A stretch of DNA of 64,000 nt from Thermicanus aegyptius DSM 12793 (GTDB taxonomy: Bacteria > Bacillota > Bacilli > Thermicanales > Thermicanaceae). The notes under the pieces were generated by a model. It was not told where the DNA came from. It made no database searches and saw nothing but the letters and a program-made list of their open reading frames with translations. Shown here piece by piece: positions 49,663 to 59,407 of this stretch. A program made the translations under genes and the position numbers. The stretch spans positions 996,704 through 1,060,703 of the forward strand of contig NZ_KI783301.1 of NCBI RefSeq assembly GCF_000510645.1, in the 5' to 3' direction. Numbering within the stretch: position 1 is the stretch's first letter; each line of letters starts with the position of its first letter.

Positions 49663-52368
49663 ATGAATCGATCCGCTTTGTTGCCTGAACAGGTTGTCGA
49701 TGATGTGAATCATCTTGCAGAGAATAATGGAAGTCATATAGGGGATTCTGCAGATCACCTGCCGGTGGATGATCTGGTTGGAAAGGCGATCCAGGTCATC
49801 GCGCCGCTGTGGCCTCTCAGTGCGTTTGTCGCAAGTCATCCTTGGGCGGGGTTGGAGCACCTGACGTTTGAGGAAGTGGCCGACCGTTTTCGGAGATCCC
49901 GGAATCTTAACCTGTATCCCTCGATGGCGATGTTTCGCGAAGCGCTGCGGAGAGGAGAATTAAATCCGGCCTATTTGGAGGAAAGACTCCGGAAGTGGCT
50001 GAATGAGAAGCCCCCTGTCATTCCCAAGGAAGAAGCGGAACGTTTGTGCCACGGCCTGTTATGGCACGAAGAAGTCCCCCACGAACTCGTGAATTCGTTG
50101 AAGATGAAACATTTGGCCGCCCGGATGAAAGACGGTAGTACGCAACCGGATCGCTTTCACATTCGGTGGGTCAGAACGAAAAGCGCGATCCTGGAAGCGC
50201 AAGGGGAAGACCGCTGGGCGCGGGCGCTGGATCGCCACATGATCAAATGGTGCAAGCTGTTTTTGGATGAATCGCAAGCCATGTGGGGAATGCCGTTTCG
50301 GGAGCAGGGATTTTTCAACGCCTGGCGGAAACTGGCGCGTCATGACCCATCCCTGAGCCGGGCGCAACGCGAGCGGTTGAAACAGGTGCCGGAAAATGCG
50401 GAAGACGCGTTGAAGCAGGCGCTATTGAACCTGAGGGTTCCACGGACGGACATGGAACGCTATCTGGAGGAGCATCTGATTGCGCTGCCGGGCTGGGCGG
50501 GGATGCTGCTTTGGCGGTCGCGGAAATCCGGACAAGGACATCGTTTGCTAACGGAATATTTGGCGATTCGTCTCTCGTTGGAATGGACGCTGATTGCCCC
50601 CCGACTCCCCTTGGCGGAGGCGGAAGAAGGCGAAGAGGATACGGCCCTCTTGCCTTGGCTGGCGGCATGGATGCATTGGGGTGGATGGACGCCCGAACAG
50701 TGGCTCGGGCTGCCGCCGGAAGAGCGACGCTTGCGGCTGGCTTTCGCATGCCGATTCGGCCGGGCGGTACGCCCCAGACTTTGGCTGGAAGCCTGGGAGG
50801 ATACGCAAGAAGAAAAGTTATGGAGAAACCTATCGTCGCCGCCGAAACCTGGCAATGTACAAAAGGCGGCTGTGCAGCTCATCTTCTGCATCGACGTCCG
50901 TTCCGAACCGTTTCGCCGGCATTTGGAACGAGAAGGGCCATTTGAAACGTTCGGATGTGCGGGATTTTTTGGCCTTCCCATCCGGACGCGCCTGCCGGAC
51001 GGGCACGTTCACGCTGCCTGTCCGGCGATTGTGGACCCCCGCCATGAAGTATGGGAAAAGCTTTCTCCCGCTGAAAACCTAAAATATCTCCGGAGGGAAT
51101 CCGCCAGGCTTTCCGTTGCCCATGTGTTTCAAAAAATGAAAAAGGGACTTGTCACCAGCCTATTGTTGCCGGAAATGAGCGGACCGTGGTTGGGATTGTA
51201 CCTGCTGGCTAGAAATGCGGCTCCTGAGCGTGTCATCGGCGCCATCCATCGATGGCGGAAACGGTTCGCCAAGAAAGCGGAGACAAATCTCACCCTGAAT
51301 CATGACGGTTCTTGCGGTGATACAAACTTGCCGGTGGGTTTCTCGTTGGATGAAAAAGTGAACTATGTGAGCCAATTGTTGAATAGCATGGGACTGAAGT
51401 CCTCGTTTTCGCCCCTTGTGGTGGTTTGCGGTCACGAAAGCGCAACAACGAACAACCCGTACGCATCGGCTTTGGATTGCGGCGCATGCGGCGGGGCGGC
51501 CGGGGGATTGAACGCCCGCGTCTTCGCGGAACTTTGCAACCAGGAAGAAGTGCGAAGGGCTCTGGTTGGAAAAGGTATTGTCATTCCGAAAGATACCGTT
51601 TTTATCGCAGCTGAACATGTTACTACGGTCAACGAGTTGCGCTGGATCTATGTTCCGGAACTTTCCACGGCAGCCCTGGACGCTTTCGCTATGCTTCGGG
51701 ACAGGCTTCGAGTCGTGACCCGCAAGGCGAATTTAGAGCAATTGTCTAAATTGCCGGGTGCAGGCGGAACAGGACGCGAACCGATTGCCGAGGCGTACCG
51801 GCGCGCGGAAGACTGGAGCGAAATTCGTCCGGAATGGGGTTTGGCGGGAAATTACGCGTTTGTGATCGGAAGGCGCCAGCTGACCGCGCATTGTGATTTG
51901 GAGGGAAGGGTTTTTTTGCATAGTTACGATTGGCGGAAAGATCCGGACGGAACTTCCCTGGCGAATATCGTGGCCGGTCCCGTGACCGTCGCCCAGTGGA
52001 TCAACTTGCAATATTATGCGTCGACTGTCGCTCCGCATGTTTACGGGAGCGGCAACAAGGCCACACAGGTCGTCACGGCGGGAATCGGCGTGATGCAGGG
52101 CAACGGGAGCGATTTGCTTGCCGGATTGCCGTGGCAATCGGTCATGGCGAGCGACCGGGAATGGTTCCATTCCCCGCTGCGCCTGCTCGTGGTCGTTGAA
52201 GCTCCACGGCAATATATTGCGCGCCTGCTGGAAGAGAATCTTCATTTCCGAAGAAAAGTGAACAACGGGTGGCTGCGCCTTGTGTCCATTGACCCGTCGA
52301 ACGGAAAATGGGAAAGATGGGAAGCGTCTTCCGGGTGTCCATCTTGGAATCACATTCTTGCCATATAG
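49663..52368 (+). CDS. dabA: Inorganic carbon transporter catalytic subunit DabA (YbcC/DUF2309)
   Basis: The 901-residue soluble subunit is related to beta-carbonic anhydrases. Zinc-site candidates are the Cys and Asp of [17 protein letters not shown] (about residue 407) and the His and Cys of [20 protein letters not shown] followed by CGACGGAAGG (about residue 590). It hydrates CO2 vectorially when bound to DabB. ATG 49663 follows GAGGGGAGGG; an upstream extension overlaps the dabB end in another frame. It supports growth at low CO2, fitting autotrophic or anaplerotic fixation; no RuBisCO is seen in the window. Confidence 0.93.
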   Translation: MNRSALLPEQVVDDVNHLAENNGSHIGDSADHLPVDDLVGKAIQVIAPLWPLSAFVASHPWAGLEHLTFEEVADRFRRSRNLNLYPSMAMFREALRRGELNPAYLEERLRKWLNEKPPVIPKEEAERLCHGLLWHEEVPHELVNSLKMKHLAARMKDGSTQPDRFHIRWVRTKSAILEAQGEDRWARALDRHMIKWCKLFLDESQAMWGMPFREQGFFNAWRKLARHDPSLSRAQRERLKQVPENAEDALKQALLNLRVPRTDMERYLEEHLIALPGWAGMLLWRSRKSGQGHRLLTEYLAIRLSLEWTLIAPRLPLAEAEEGEEDTALLPWLAAWMHWGGWTPEQWLGLPPEERRLRLAFACRFGRAVRPRLWLEAWEDTQEEKLWRNLSSPPKPGNVQKAAVQLIFCIDVRSEPFRRHLEREGPFETFGCAGFFGLPIRTRLPDGHVHAACPAIVDPRHEVWEKLSPAENLKYLRRESARLSVAHVFQKMKKGLVTSLLLPEMSGPWLGLYLLARNAAPERVIGAIHRWRKRFAKKAETNLTLNHDGSCGDTNLPVGFSLDEKVNYVSQLLNSMGLKSSFSPLVVVCGHESATTNNPYASALDCGACGGAAGGLNARVFAELCNQEEVRRALVGKGIVIPKDTVFIAAEHVTTVNELRWIYVPELSTAALDAFAMLRDRLRVVTRKANLEQLSKLPGAGGTGREPIAEAYRRAEDWSEIRPEWGLAGNYAFVIGRRQLTAHCDLEGRVFLHSYDWRKDPDGTSLANIVAGPVTVAQWINLQYYASTVAPHVYGSGNKATQVVTAGIGVMQGNGSDLLAGLPWQSVMASDREWFHSPLRLLVVVEAPRQYIARLLEENLHFRRKVNNGWLRLVSIDPSNGKWERWEASSGCPSWNHILAI

Positions 52369-52378
52369 AAAGGCTTTG

Positions 52379-52719
52379 ATGTCTATTTTTCATTGGATCG
52401 GTAGTTTTCCGCAAACGCAGGAAGTAGGGCAGGCCAGGCTGAAGTGGAGAAAGGGCGAATGGAGCGGCGAACAGTACGAGGCATTTAGTAAGGAACAGAT
52501 TGCGACCTGGATCCGACTGCAGGAGAAAATCGGGATGGATGTATTGGTACGTCAAACCGCTGATCATTTACGGCGATGTCGAATTCATCCAGCCGATGAC
52601 CGTCGCCGAAACCGTATATGCCCAATCCCTGATAAAAAAAGGTAAAAGGGATGTTGATTGAACCGCCGACGATGTTGAGCTGGTCTTTCGTCCGCAACGA
52701 TTTCCCCCGGGACAGGTAA
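52379..52719 (+). pseudogene. metE: Cobalamin-independent methionine synthase (metE), broken fragment
   Basis: The start of the MetE C-terminal domain is clear: [40 protein letters not shown]. About 45 residues containing HGEFERNDMVEYF are then missing, and another frame continues [33 protein letters not shown] further shift gives [20 protein letters not shown] before TAA 52717-52719. The catalytic zinc half beyond this is absent. The fragment therefore has at least one internal deletion, one frameshift and a 3' truncation. It marks the right end of the apparent island. Confidence 0.8.
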
Positions 52720-52728
52720 TGAACAAAA

Positions 52729-52793
52729 ATAAAAGGGCTGGCTCGAACAGATCGTCTTTTTACGATCTTTAGAGTCAACCCCTTTCTTTGTGG
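52729..52793. terminator. Compound hairpin/terminator
   Basis: An inner AGATCGT/ACGATCT stem (about 52749-52769) lies within GGGCTGGCTC and GAGTCAACCC, which pair with one mismatch and one G-U. T-rich sequence follows. It separates metE remains from the convergent DUF2626 gene. Confidence 0.6.
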
Positions 52794-52808
52794 TCTTCTC
52801 TTTCTTTA

Positions 52809-53054
52809 TTAACCTTGAGGACCTGTAAGCGGTACCTGGAAGAAAATGTAGTACATAAACCCGACAAAGAAAAGAACCATGTAGGAATTAAAGATTAATA
52901 AGTAAGTTTTTTCCGTAAGCCCAAGATAAGATAGGGCGGCGAAGAGGGCGGTTTGACCGTAAAAGATTAATGCCATCGCCGTCAGATTTCCCCATGTGGC
53001 CATAAGGGCTACGACCAAGGAAAAGTAGGCAAGTACCCGAAACATCCGTGCCAT
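52809..53054 (-). CDS. DUF2626 small membrane protein (YqgY-like)
   Basis: The 81-residue protein has three hydrophobic segments and begins MARMFRVLAYFSLVVALMAT with ALIFYGQTALFAALSYLGLT and SYMVLFFVGFMYY, matching DUF2626/YqgY of Bacillales. The function is unknown. In B. subtilis yqgY lies next to mgsR (yqgZ); here mgsR is 1 kb away, so the neighbourhood is ancestral. The start at 53054 follows GGGGGGAC. Confidence 0.82.
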   Translation of the reverse strand: MARMFRVLAYFSLVVALMATWGNLTAMALIFYGQTALFAALSYLGLTEKTYLLIFNSYMVLFFVGFMYYIFFQVPLTGPQG

Positions 53055-53128
53055 CAATGTCCCCCCTTTACACGATTCCATTCATAGAATTCACATCATC
53101 TCTTCAAAATTATACAACATGGTTTCAT

Positions 53129-53827
53129 TTATGGCAATTGAACCATGATATATTCACAGGTGGGAGCACCGTAGGCCATCTTATCCTCCTCAATCAAGTC
53201 AACGCGACCGAAGAAGGCCTCAAAGATTCCTGTGAGCATCATATGATGCATTTTGCATACGCTGCTAAACTTATCGGTTGATTCCTTAAACGTGCAGGTG
53301 GATACACGAAAGCGGAGAGTGTATTCATCAATCTTCTCGATTTCCGGATGAAGGCCCTGCCCTCCTGTTAATTTTAAAATATGGGGAACCAGTTCATCCA
53401 GGGACATCTTAGAGGGATTAATTCCCGTCCGCTCAATATATTCCATCGCCTGCTCATATCCTGTCTTGCGTCCGGTCTTGGTAAATGCCTCTTCCCCTTC
53501 CTTGCCAAGGGATGCCAGGCTTTGTAAGGCGACATCGGAAAGGGTTTGGAAATCCCGAGGAGGAAAACTGATGCTAACCACCTTATCGGAGGGGATATAG
53601 AGACGTCCGGGCCGCCCCCCTTTTCCTGTCTTTTCCGCTTTGGAATGGACCAATTCCACGTCTTCCAATTTAGAAAGATGAAGGCGGGCAACATTGGGAT
53701 GGATCTCAAATTTATCGGCGATCTCCAAGACGGTTACCCCTTCTTTCTTGGTGAGCAGGTATTGGTAAATGGAATAGCGGGTCGGATCCGATAATACTCC
53801 GGTTATTTTCAGTGTTTGATCTTCCAC
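53129..53827 (-). CDS. SufR-like winged-helix regulator with C-terminal cysteines
   Basis: The 232-residue protein has an N-terminal ArsR/DeoR-type winged helix (LSDPTRYSIYQYLLTKKEGV, ADKFEIHPNVARLHLSKLED) and a C-terminal domain with three cysteines in STCTFKE, SSVCKMHH and APTCEYIM (C-x12-C-x32-C). This resembles SufR, which binds a labile Fe-S cluster and represses Fe-S assembly genes. The start is taken as GTG 53827, because AAAGGAG lies 7 nt upstream; an ATG/GTG further upstream would include that site in the coding region. No suf genes are in the window. Confidence 0.65.
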   Translation of the reverse strand: MEDQTLKITGVLSDPTRYSIYQYLLTKKEGVTVLEIADKFEIHPNVARLHLSKLEDVELVHSKAEKTGKGGRPGRLYIPSDKVVSISFPPRDFQTLSDVALQSLASLGKEGEEAFTKTGRKTGYEQAMEYIERTGINPSKMSLDELVPHILKLTGGQGLHPEIEKIDEYTLRFRVSTCTFKESTDKFSSVCKMHHMMLTGIFEAFFGRVDLIEEDKMAYGAPTCEYIMVQLP

Positions 53828-54087
53828 GGTGAAGCTCCTTTCCGGCATATCCACATACTGAAGTTATATATAGTATATACGAAAATTCGACTTTTTTAAA
53901 GATCTAATTTAAACACTATTGACATAGTAATTTGTTTAGGAATATACTTATATTAAACATCTAAGACAGACATATGAATTTCTTTTTTCGCACGTTTTTT
54001 ATTTTACCACTTAAGCAGTAGGAATGGGGGGGAAGTCCCCTCGTTATTGTGGACGTTTGGCGAACATTTTTTTCGTAGAGGTGAGGA

Positions 54088-54447
54088 ATGATGGATCGTC
54101 CAGTGATCTTCTACACGTATCCCAGTTGTACCTCTTGCAGGAAGACAAAGGAATGGCTCAAGAAAAACGGAGTTCCATATATTGAGCGACATCTCTTTAA
54201 AAATCCCCCCACTCCCAAAGAGTTAAAAAGCATGTTTGAAATGACCACCATGGGGACGGATGAACTGCTCAGCAAAAGGAGCCATACGTTTAAATCATTG
54301 GATATAAATCTGGATGAACTGACGTTAACTCAATTGTTCGACCTGATCAATGAGGAGCCCCGCCTTCTTCGGCGTCCCATCATTACGTACGGCGATCATC
54401 TGATTGTAGGCTATAATAAAGAAGCGTTGGAAACTCTTCTCGCCTGA
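54088..54447 (+). CDS. mgsR: Spx/ArsC-family regulator MgsR (YqgZ)
   Basis: The 119-residue thioredoxin-fold protein has the redox CxxC in YTYPSCTSCRKTKEWLKKNG and the ArsC/Spx pattern LLRRPIITYGDHLIVGYNKE at the C terminus. Spx-family proteins bind the RNA polymerase alpha subunit; MgsR controls a subset of general stress genes in B. subtilis. The nearby YqgY-like gene supports the MgsR assignment over Spx itself. RBS AGAGGTGAGG; ATG 54088 and ATG 54091 are both possible. Confidence 0.8.
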   Translation: MMDRPVIFYTYPSCTSCRKTKEWLKKNGVPYIERHLFKNPPTPKELKSMFEMTTMGTDELLSKRSHTFKSLDINLDELTLTQLFDLINEEPRLLRRPIITYGDHLIVGYNKEALETLLA

Positions 54448-54507
54448 CGGAGAAGAACTCCCTTTACGGTTTTCGATACGCAAGAAAGCCGTACGGGAGA
54501 GAAGATC

Positions 54508-54538
54508 AACCTATTCCCTGAGGGGAGTAGGTTTTTTT
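54508..54538 (+). terminator. Terminator of mgsR
   Basis: AACCTATTCCC pairs with GGGGAGTAGGTT (one mismatch), followed by seven T. A second hairpin (ACGG near 54466 with CCGT near 54489) lies upstream. Confidence 0.75.
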
Positions 54539-54651
54539 ATACGCTCTGATCCTGTTGAAGAAAATGGTGAAAGGAAAGAAAGAGGGAATGGAGAATATAG
54601 AGAGGAGGAAGGATTGCGGTTCATTGATCGGGATGATAAAGGGGGATAAAG

Positions 54652-55419
54652 ATGGCAACCGTTATGATGGAGCAAAGGGGGAACCTTCTCTGGCTTATAT
54701 TAAACCGTCCGGACGTATACCATGCGATTAATTTTCAAGTAATGGATGAATTGGAAGATCTGATCCGTTTTGGGAATGGAGAAGAGAAGATTCATGCCAT
54801 TCTCCTCACGGGCAGCGGAGAGAAAGCTTTTGCTTCCGGCGGAGATGTGCGGGAATTTCATTCTTTTTCGGATGAAAAGGAAGTGATCGATATGCTCTCC
54901 CGAATGGCTCGCCTGCTTGAAGAGATCTCCGCTTCTCCAAAACTGACGGTGGCCGCGATCAATGGGCTCGCTCTGGGCGGGGGAGCGGAGATCACAACCG
55001 CCTTTGATCTTCGGGCAGCCTCGGAAGATGCTCGCATCGGTTTTATTCAACGGAACCTGCACCTGACCACCGGATGGGGAGGGGGGACTCGCCTCATGCA
55101 TCTTTTCGGCGCAGACAGGGCTTTTCCCCTCCTTCTTTCCGGGAAGATCTATTCAGCCAAGGAGTGGCACAATTGGGGATATCTCCATGCTCTTTTTCCG
55201 AAGGAGGAATTTCGGGAGCGGGTGGAAAACTGGGTCAAAGAGATTCTTCCTGCTCCGGAGGTTCTTCTCTCCTACAAAAGGATGAAAAACCGGATTGAGG
55301 GGAGAAAAAAATGGAAGGAAGAAATCGAAAAGGAGGTCAAAGAGTGCGCGAAACTTTGGATGAGCCCGGAGCATCATAAGAAAGTGGAAGCCTTCCTCTC
55401 AAAGAAGAAAGAGAGCTGA
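54652..55419 (+). CDS. Enoyl-CoA hydratase/isomerase family protein
   Basis: The 255-residue crotonase-fold protein has the oxyanion-hole stretches AFASGGDVREFHSF and AAINGLALGGGAEITTAFDL, and IGFIQRNLHLTTGWGGGTRL, where the canonical P-E-x-x-x-G-L segment has diverged. The two Glu residues of classical hydratases are therefore not both obvious; a decarboxylase or hydrolase reaction is possible (3-hydroxyisobutyryl-CoA hydrolase or methylmalonyl-CoA decarboxylase-like). The substrate is unknown. RBS AAAGGGGG. It is a single gene. Confidence 0.8.
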   Translation: MATVMMEQRGNLLWLILNRPDVYHAINFQVMDELEDLIRFGNGEEKIHAILLTGSGEKAFASGGDVREFHSFSDEKEVIDMLSRMARLLEEISASPKLTVAAINGLALGGGAEITTAFDLRAASEDARIGFIQRNLHLTTGWGGGTRLMHLFGADRAFPLLLSGKIYSAKEWHNWGYLHALFPKEEFRERVENWVKEILPAPEVLLSYKRMKNRIEGRKKWKEEIEKEVKECAKLWMSPEHHKKVEAFLSKKKES

Positions 55420-55539
55420 TCGGGTGCATGGAGTCACCGCCCGCCCGGTGGGTAAACGTGGTTACAGGTTAAGAGAATTACAGGTTTGGAGAAATTGATT
55501 TAGGACATGAAATTTCATTGTTTTTCACCGAAATAGGAC

Positions 55540-55597
55540 TTTACAAAATTGAAAACGTTTTATATGATAGAACCAGATAACTAAAACGCTTTCGAAC
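55540..55597 (+). promoter_or_regulatory. LacI-type operators over the regulator promoter
   Basis: TTTACA (55540-55545), a 17-nt spacer and TATGAT (55563-55568). GAAAACGTTTTA (55551-55562) fills the spacer, and AAAACGCTTTCGAA (55583-55596) lies just downstream. Both resemble LacI-family/CcpA cre boxes, so the regulator gene is probably autoregulated or catabolite controlled. Confidence 0.6.
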
Positions 55598-55610
55598 AAG
55601 AGGAATTGCC

Positions 55611-56630
55611 ATGATTACGATCTACGACATTGCCAAGCGATCCGGGTACTCGATCACAACCGTTTCTAAAGCGTTGAACGGTTATACCGACATCAGCGAA
55701 AAAACAAGGAGGAAGATTCAGAAGTTAGCCGAAGAAATGGGATATCGTCCCAATTCTGCTGCGAGAAGTCTATCGATGAAGCGCTCTTGGATGATCGGCG
55801 TTTTCTTTCAAGATCATGTGAACTCCGGTTTGTTGCATCCTTTTTTTATTGAAGTGATCGAAAGCTTTAAAAAAGAGGTGGGGAAAAAGGGATACGACCT
55901 GCTCTTTTTTGCGAATCAGCTGGGAGAAAAGGAAATCAGCTATGTGGACCATTCAGAGCATCGCAATGTCGATGGAGTGATCATTTTAGGCCTTAGCCGC
56001 AATGATCCGTTTTTATCCGAACTGGTCCAGAGTGAAATTCCCTGCGTCTCCGTCGATTTAGATCTGGTGGGCAAACATGTGGGATACATTACTTCAGATA
56101 ATATCGAGGGAGCTTTCCAGGCCATGGAATATCTCTATTCACTGGGACATCGGAAAATTGCGCACATATCCGGCATCTTGGAAACACTCGCCGGTCAACA
56201 AAGATATATTGGTTATCAGCGAGCGATTGAGAAGTTGGGATTGGTTTATCGCAGCGATTACATTGTGGATGGAAATTATACGGTGGAAGGCGGAGAAAAA
56301 GCGATGAAAAAATTGCTTTCATTACATGAGCCTCCAACCGCGGTCTTTGCAGCGGGTGATTTGATGGCGATCGGGGCGATCAAAGCGGCCAAAGAAGCGG
56401 GGCTTCGCATACCCGAGGATCTGTCGGTGGTCGGATTTGACAACATCTCTTTTAGTCAATACATCTCCCCTCCCTTGACGACGGTTCACCAACAAAAGGA
56501 TCTTTTAGGGATAAAGGCTGCGGAAGCTTTGTTAAATCTGATTGAGGAAAAAGATACGGTCCCTTCCATCCTTACGATTAAGACACAGCTGATGATTCGT
56601 GAATCCTGTGCCCCTCCGGCAAAACCATAA
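55611..56630 (+). CDS. LacI-family transcriptional regulator of the cello-oligosaccharide locus
   Basis: The 339-residue regulator has an N-terminal HTH (TIYDIAKRSGYSITTVSKAL, then NGYTDISEKTRRKIQKLAEE), hinge RPNSAARSLSMKRS and a periplasmic-binding-protein-like effector domain (VDGVIILGLSRNDP, FDNISFSQYISPPLTTV). It probably responds to cellobiose or a related sugar and controls the adjacent transporter and glycosidases. RBS AAGAGGAATTGCC. Confidence 0.88.
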   Translation: MITIYDIAKRSGYSITTVSKALNGYTDISEKTRRKIQKLAEEMGYRPNSAARSLSMKRSWMIGVFFQDHVNSGLLHPFFIEVIESFKKEVGKKGYDLLFFANQLGEKEISYVDHSEHRNVDGVIILGLSRNDPFLSELVQSEIPCVSVDLDLVGKHVGYITSDNIEGAFQAMEYLYSLGHRKIAHISGILETLAGQQRYIGYQRAIEKLGLVYRSDYIVDGNYTVEGGEKAMKKLLSLHEPPTAVFAAGDLMAIGAIKAAKEAGLRIPEDLSVVGFDNISFSQYISPPLTTVHQQKDLLGIKAAEALLNLIEEKDTVPSILTIKTQLMIRESCAPPAKP

Positions 56631-56671
56631 AAACGGCGGTCTTTTCACGCTCCTTCTCGTTTACGTACGAT

Positions 56672-56686
56672 CTAAAGCGTTTTCGT
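56672..56686. promoter_or_regulatory. cre/LacI-type operator 3
   Basis: CTAAAGCGTTTTCGT matches the cre pattern TGNAANCGNNNNCA closely; it lies 230 bp before the binding-protein gene. Confidence 0.5.
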
Positions 56687-56765
56687 TCTTACCAATCCCA
56701 TAGATTCTGATCTTCATAGAAAGAATCGTTGCGGGAGGTGGTCCTTTTCCTTGGATGGGTAACGA

Positions 56766-56780
56766 TGAAAGCGTTTTAAA
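56766..56780. promoter_or_regulatory. cre/LacI-type operator 4
   Basis: TGAAAGCGTTTTAAA, sharing the core AAAGCGTTTT with the sites at 55583 (inverted) and 56672. Confidence 0.55.
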
Positions 56781-56900
56781 TTGAAAGGTGGTGATGTGCC
56801 TACGGGTGAAGATGTAGAAAATGGTACAGGTGGATAGGGGTCAAAGGATGTGGCATGGGGAAAAATCGAGTTACGTCTGACATGAACAGGAGGTATAAGG

Positions 56901-58316
56901 ATGATAGGGAGAAAAAAAGGGATTGCAGTTCTTATGACGTTGGTCCTGATCGCATTTGCTGCGCTTGCCGGATGCTCATCCGGTAACGGGACGAATTCAA
57001 GTTCCCCCGGGATGGGTCAAGGATCGCAGGAGAATCAGGGTTCATCCGGCACGCAGCAGCAGAAGGAACCTGTTACGCTTGAAGCCTGGATTATGCCGAA
57101 CAGTCCTCAACCCGATAAGGACTTCTTGGCCGTCTTAAAACCTTTCCTTGATCAAAACCCTAATATTCAGGTGAAAGTGACGGTCCTCGATTGGGGTTCT
57201 GCCTGGTCGAAGATCACCACGGCTGCGACGAGCGGTCAAGGGCCGGATATTTTACAACTGGGAACGACCTGGGTTCCCGCGATTGCCGCCATGGGAGCTC
57301 TGGCGCCGCTCACTGACCAGATGAATGAACTGGGTGGCGCGGAAAGTTACTATCCTGCTACATGGAACACCACCCATATCGCAGGGGATAATACCATATA
57401 CGCGGCGCCTTGGTTCGTCGACGCACGCGCGCTTTATTATCGGACAGATGTTTTTGAAAAAGCCGGATTAAATGCAACAGATGTATTCAAAGATTGGAAT
57501 TCCTTTAAAGAAGCCTTGAAAAAAGTAAATGGGATGGAGATTGAAGGGAAAAAAATTTCTGCATTCGGATTCCCGGGGAAAAACGACTGGAACGTGGCTC
57601 ATAACATCTTCCCCTGGATCTGGGCGGCCGGAGGCAACGTCTTAAACGAGGATAATACGGAAGCGATCATCAATTCTAAAGAAGCTTTGGACGGCATTAT
57701 GTTCTATACCGGTTTAGCGGCGGAAGGTCTCGTCTCAAAAACGACGCTTGAACAGAATACTTCACAGGTGGAAGCCAATTATGCCAACGGGGATTACGCG
57801 GTGATGATCAGCGGACCATGGATCCTAAAGCAGTTTACCACACCGAAGGATCAAGGTGGACAGAAAGAATCGATCGCAGCGAGCCGATCGGCGGTTCATC
57901 CGCTTCCTGCCGGTCCAAACGGAGTCTTCACCTTCTTTGGCGGAAGTGATCTTACCATCTTTAAAAATACGAAGCATTTTGCCGAGGCATGGGCGGTAGT
58001 GAAGTATTTATCCGGTAAGGATGCACAATTGGCGTACGCCCAGGCATCGGGACAACTCCCTGCCGTGAAGGAGGTCATGAATAGTCCGGATATTACGAGC
58101 GATCCCAACATGGCCCAATTCGTACAGGCGGCTCAAACCAGTCGGAGTTACCCCTCTATTCCACAATGGGGCCCCATTGAAAATGTATTGGTGAAGCATT
58201 TTGGAATTATGTGGGATATCGTGGCGGGTGTAGGCGGAAAGCCATACAATCGTGAATCGATTCAGGCCGAGATGGATGCAGCGAAGCAAGAAATCGATGC
58301 CCTTTTGCATCAATAG
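56901..58316 (+). CDS. ABC sugar transporter extracellular binding lipoprotein
   Basis: The 471-residue family 1 solute-binding protein starts with a lipoprotein signal ending LAALAGC, then a Ser/Gly/Gln-rich linker, then VTLEAWIMPNSPQPDKDF and GQGPDILQLGTTWVPAIAAM. Other family stretches are YAAPWFVDARALYYRTDVFE and NGDYAVMISGPWI. It captures an oligosaccharide; neighbours point to cello-oligosaccharides. RBS ACAGGAGG. A hairpin separates it from the permease genes. Confidence 0.9.
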   Translation: MIGRKKGIAVLMTLVLIAFAALAGCSSGNGTNSSSPGMGQGSQENQGSSGTQQQKEPVTLEAWIMPNSPQPDKDFLAVLKPFLDQNPNIQVKVTVLDWGSAWSKITTAATSGQGPDILQLGTTWVPAIAAMGALAPLTDQMNELGGAESYYPATWNTTHIAGDNTIYAAPWFVDARALYYRTDVFEKAGLNATDVFKDWNSFKEALKKVNGMEIEGKKISAFGFPGKNDWNVAHNIFPWIWAAGGNVLNEDNTEAIINSKEALDGIMFYTGLAAEGLVSKTTLEQNTSQVEANYANGDYAVMISGPWILKQFTTPKDQGGQKESIAASRSAVHPLPAGPNGVFTFFGGSDLTIFKNTKHFAEAWAVVKYLSGKDAQLAYAQASGQLPAVKEVMNSPDITSDPNMAQFVQAAQTSRSYPSIPQWGPIENVLVKHFGIMWDIVAGVGGKPYNRESIQAEMDAAKQEIDALLHQ

Positions 58317-58370
58317 GGGAACTTTCTCCGCGATGAGTGGATCAACCTAAAGCCAGTTTGATGGATCATA

Positions 58371-58404
58371 GGGAGAGGTCTAGCCGAAATCCTAGACCTC
58401 TCCC
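58371..58404. promoter_or_regulatory. 13-bp intercistronic hairpin
   Basis: GGGAGAGGTCTAG (58371-58383) is perfectly complementary to CTAGACCTCTCCC (58392-58404). There is no T run, so it more likely protects the binding-protein mRNA 3' end or reduces read-through, as seen between binding-protein and permease genes in other sugar operons. Confidence 0.7.
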
Positions 58405-58420
58405 ATTAGGAGGAATTCAA

Positions 58421-59407
58421 ATGAGTATGCCTGAAAGGAAAATCACGCCAGGTGTTCAGTCCAGGCCTCCTTTACCATTAACCTTACGAAATTGGTGGGA
58501 AAATCGTAGTTTTCCATATCTGTTAATTCTGCCGGCAACTATCTTTATGTTATTAATCCATTTTATTCCTATGATTCAAGGAATATGGATGAGCTTTTTA
58601 AATTTAAGCCAATTTACGCTGAATAAATTTTTAAGTGCACCTTTTGTCGGATTGAGGAACTATGCCGTTCTGCTTTTTGATCCTAAAAATCCGGTCCGTG
58701 CCGGGCTCGCCTATGCGATTCGGAACACGGCCATTTATGCCGTCGTGGTGACGGTAAGCGTGATGGTGATCGGAATGTTGGTCGCCCTCTTGCTCAACAG
58801 GGATTTCCCGGGGCGGGGAATTGCCAGAACGGCGATGCTTTTGCCTTGGATCGTCCCCTCTTATGTGGTGGGGATTTTGTGGGGGTTTATGTGGCAGAAA
58901 GATAATGGGATTATAAACCATCTATTGGTTGATGTACTTCACCTTACGGCAGATAAACCTTTTTGGCTGATGGGGCCTAATACGTTATGGGCCATTATCA
59001 TCCCGACGATTTGGAGAAGTTGGCCGTTTCTGATGATTATTTTCTTAGCCGGACTGCAAACGATACCGGAAGAGATGTATGAAGCGGCGGCGATTGACGG
59101 TGCCTCCCCATGGCAACGTTTTTGGATGATCACACTTCCTATCCTTAAACCCATTATCGTGGTGCAATTGATGTTCCAAATCATTAATAATGTCTACTCA
59201 TATAACATCGTGGCCATGATGTTTGGAAATGGGGCCGGATATCCGGGGGAATGGGGAGATCTTCTGATGACGCTTCTTACCCGGCAAACCTTCTCCTATT
59301 GGCTGTTTGGGGTCGGATCCGCCGCTTCATTTTTGTTGATGACCGTGATGTTGATTTTTGTCGGAATCTGGTATCGAGTGTTCCGTGAGGAGATGATGAC
59401 GGAATGA
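58421..59407 (+). CDS. ABC sugar transporter permease (MalF type)
   Basis: The 328-residue membrane protein has six hydrophobic segments and the permease EAA loop EEMYEAAAIDGASPWQRFWM, where the ATPase would dock, followed by ITLPILKPIIVV. ATG 58421 follows AGGAGG; an in-frame ATG at 58337 lies before the hairpin and is unlikely. It overlaps the second permease as ATGA. No ATPase gene is adjacent, so a shared MsmX-like ATPase is inferred. Confidence 0.9.
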   Translation: MSMPERKITPGVQSRPPLPLTLRNWWENRSFPYLLILPATIFMLLIHFIPMIQGIWMSFLNLSQFTLNKFLSAPFVGLRNYAVLLFDPKNPVRAGLAYAIRNTAIYAVVVTVSVMVIGMLVALLLNRDFPGRGIARTAMLLPWIVPSYVVGILWGFMWQKDNGIINHLLVDVLHLTADKPFWLMGPNTLWAIIIPTIWRSWPFLMIIFLAGLQTIPEEMYEAAAIDGASPWQRFWMITLPILKPIIVVQLMFQIINNVYSYNIVAMMFGNGAGYPGEWGDLLMTLLTRQTFSYWLFGVGSAASFLLMTVMLIFVGIWYRVFREEMMTE

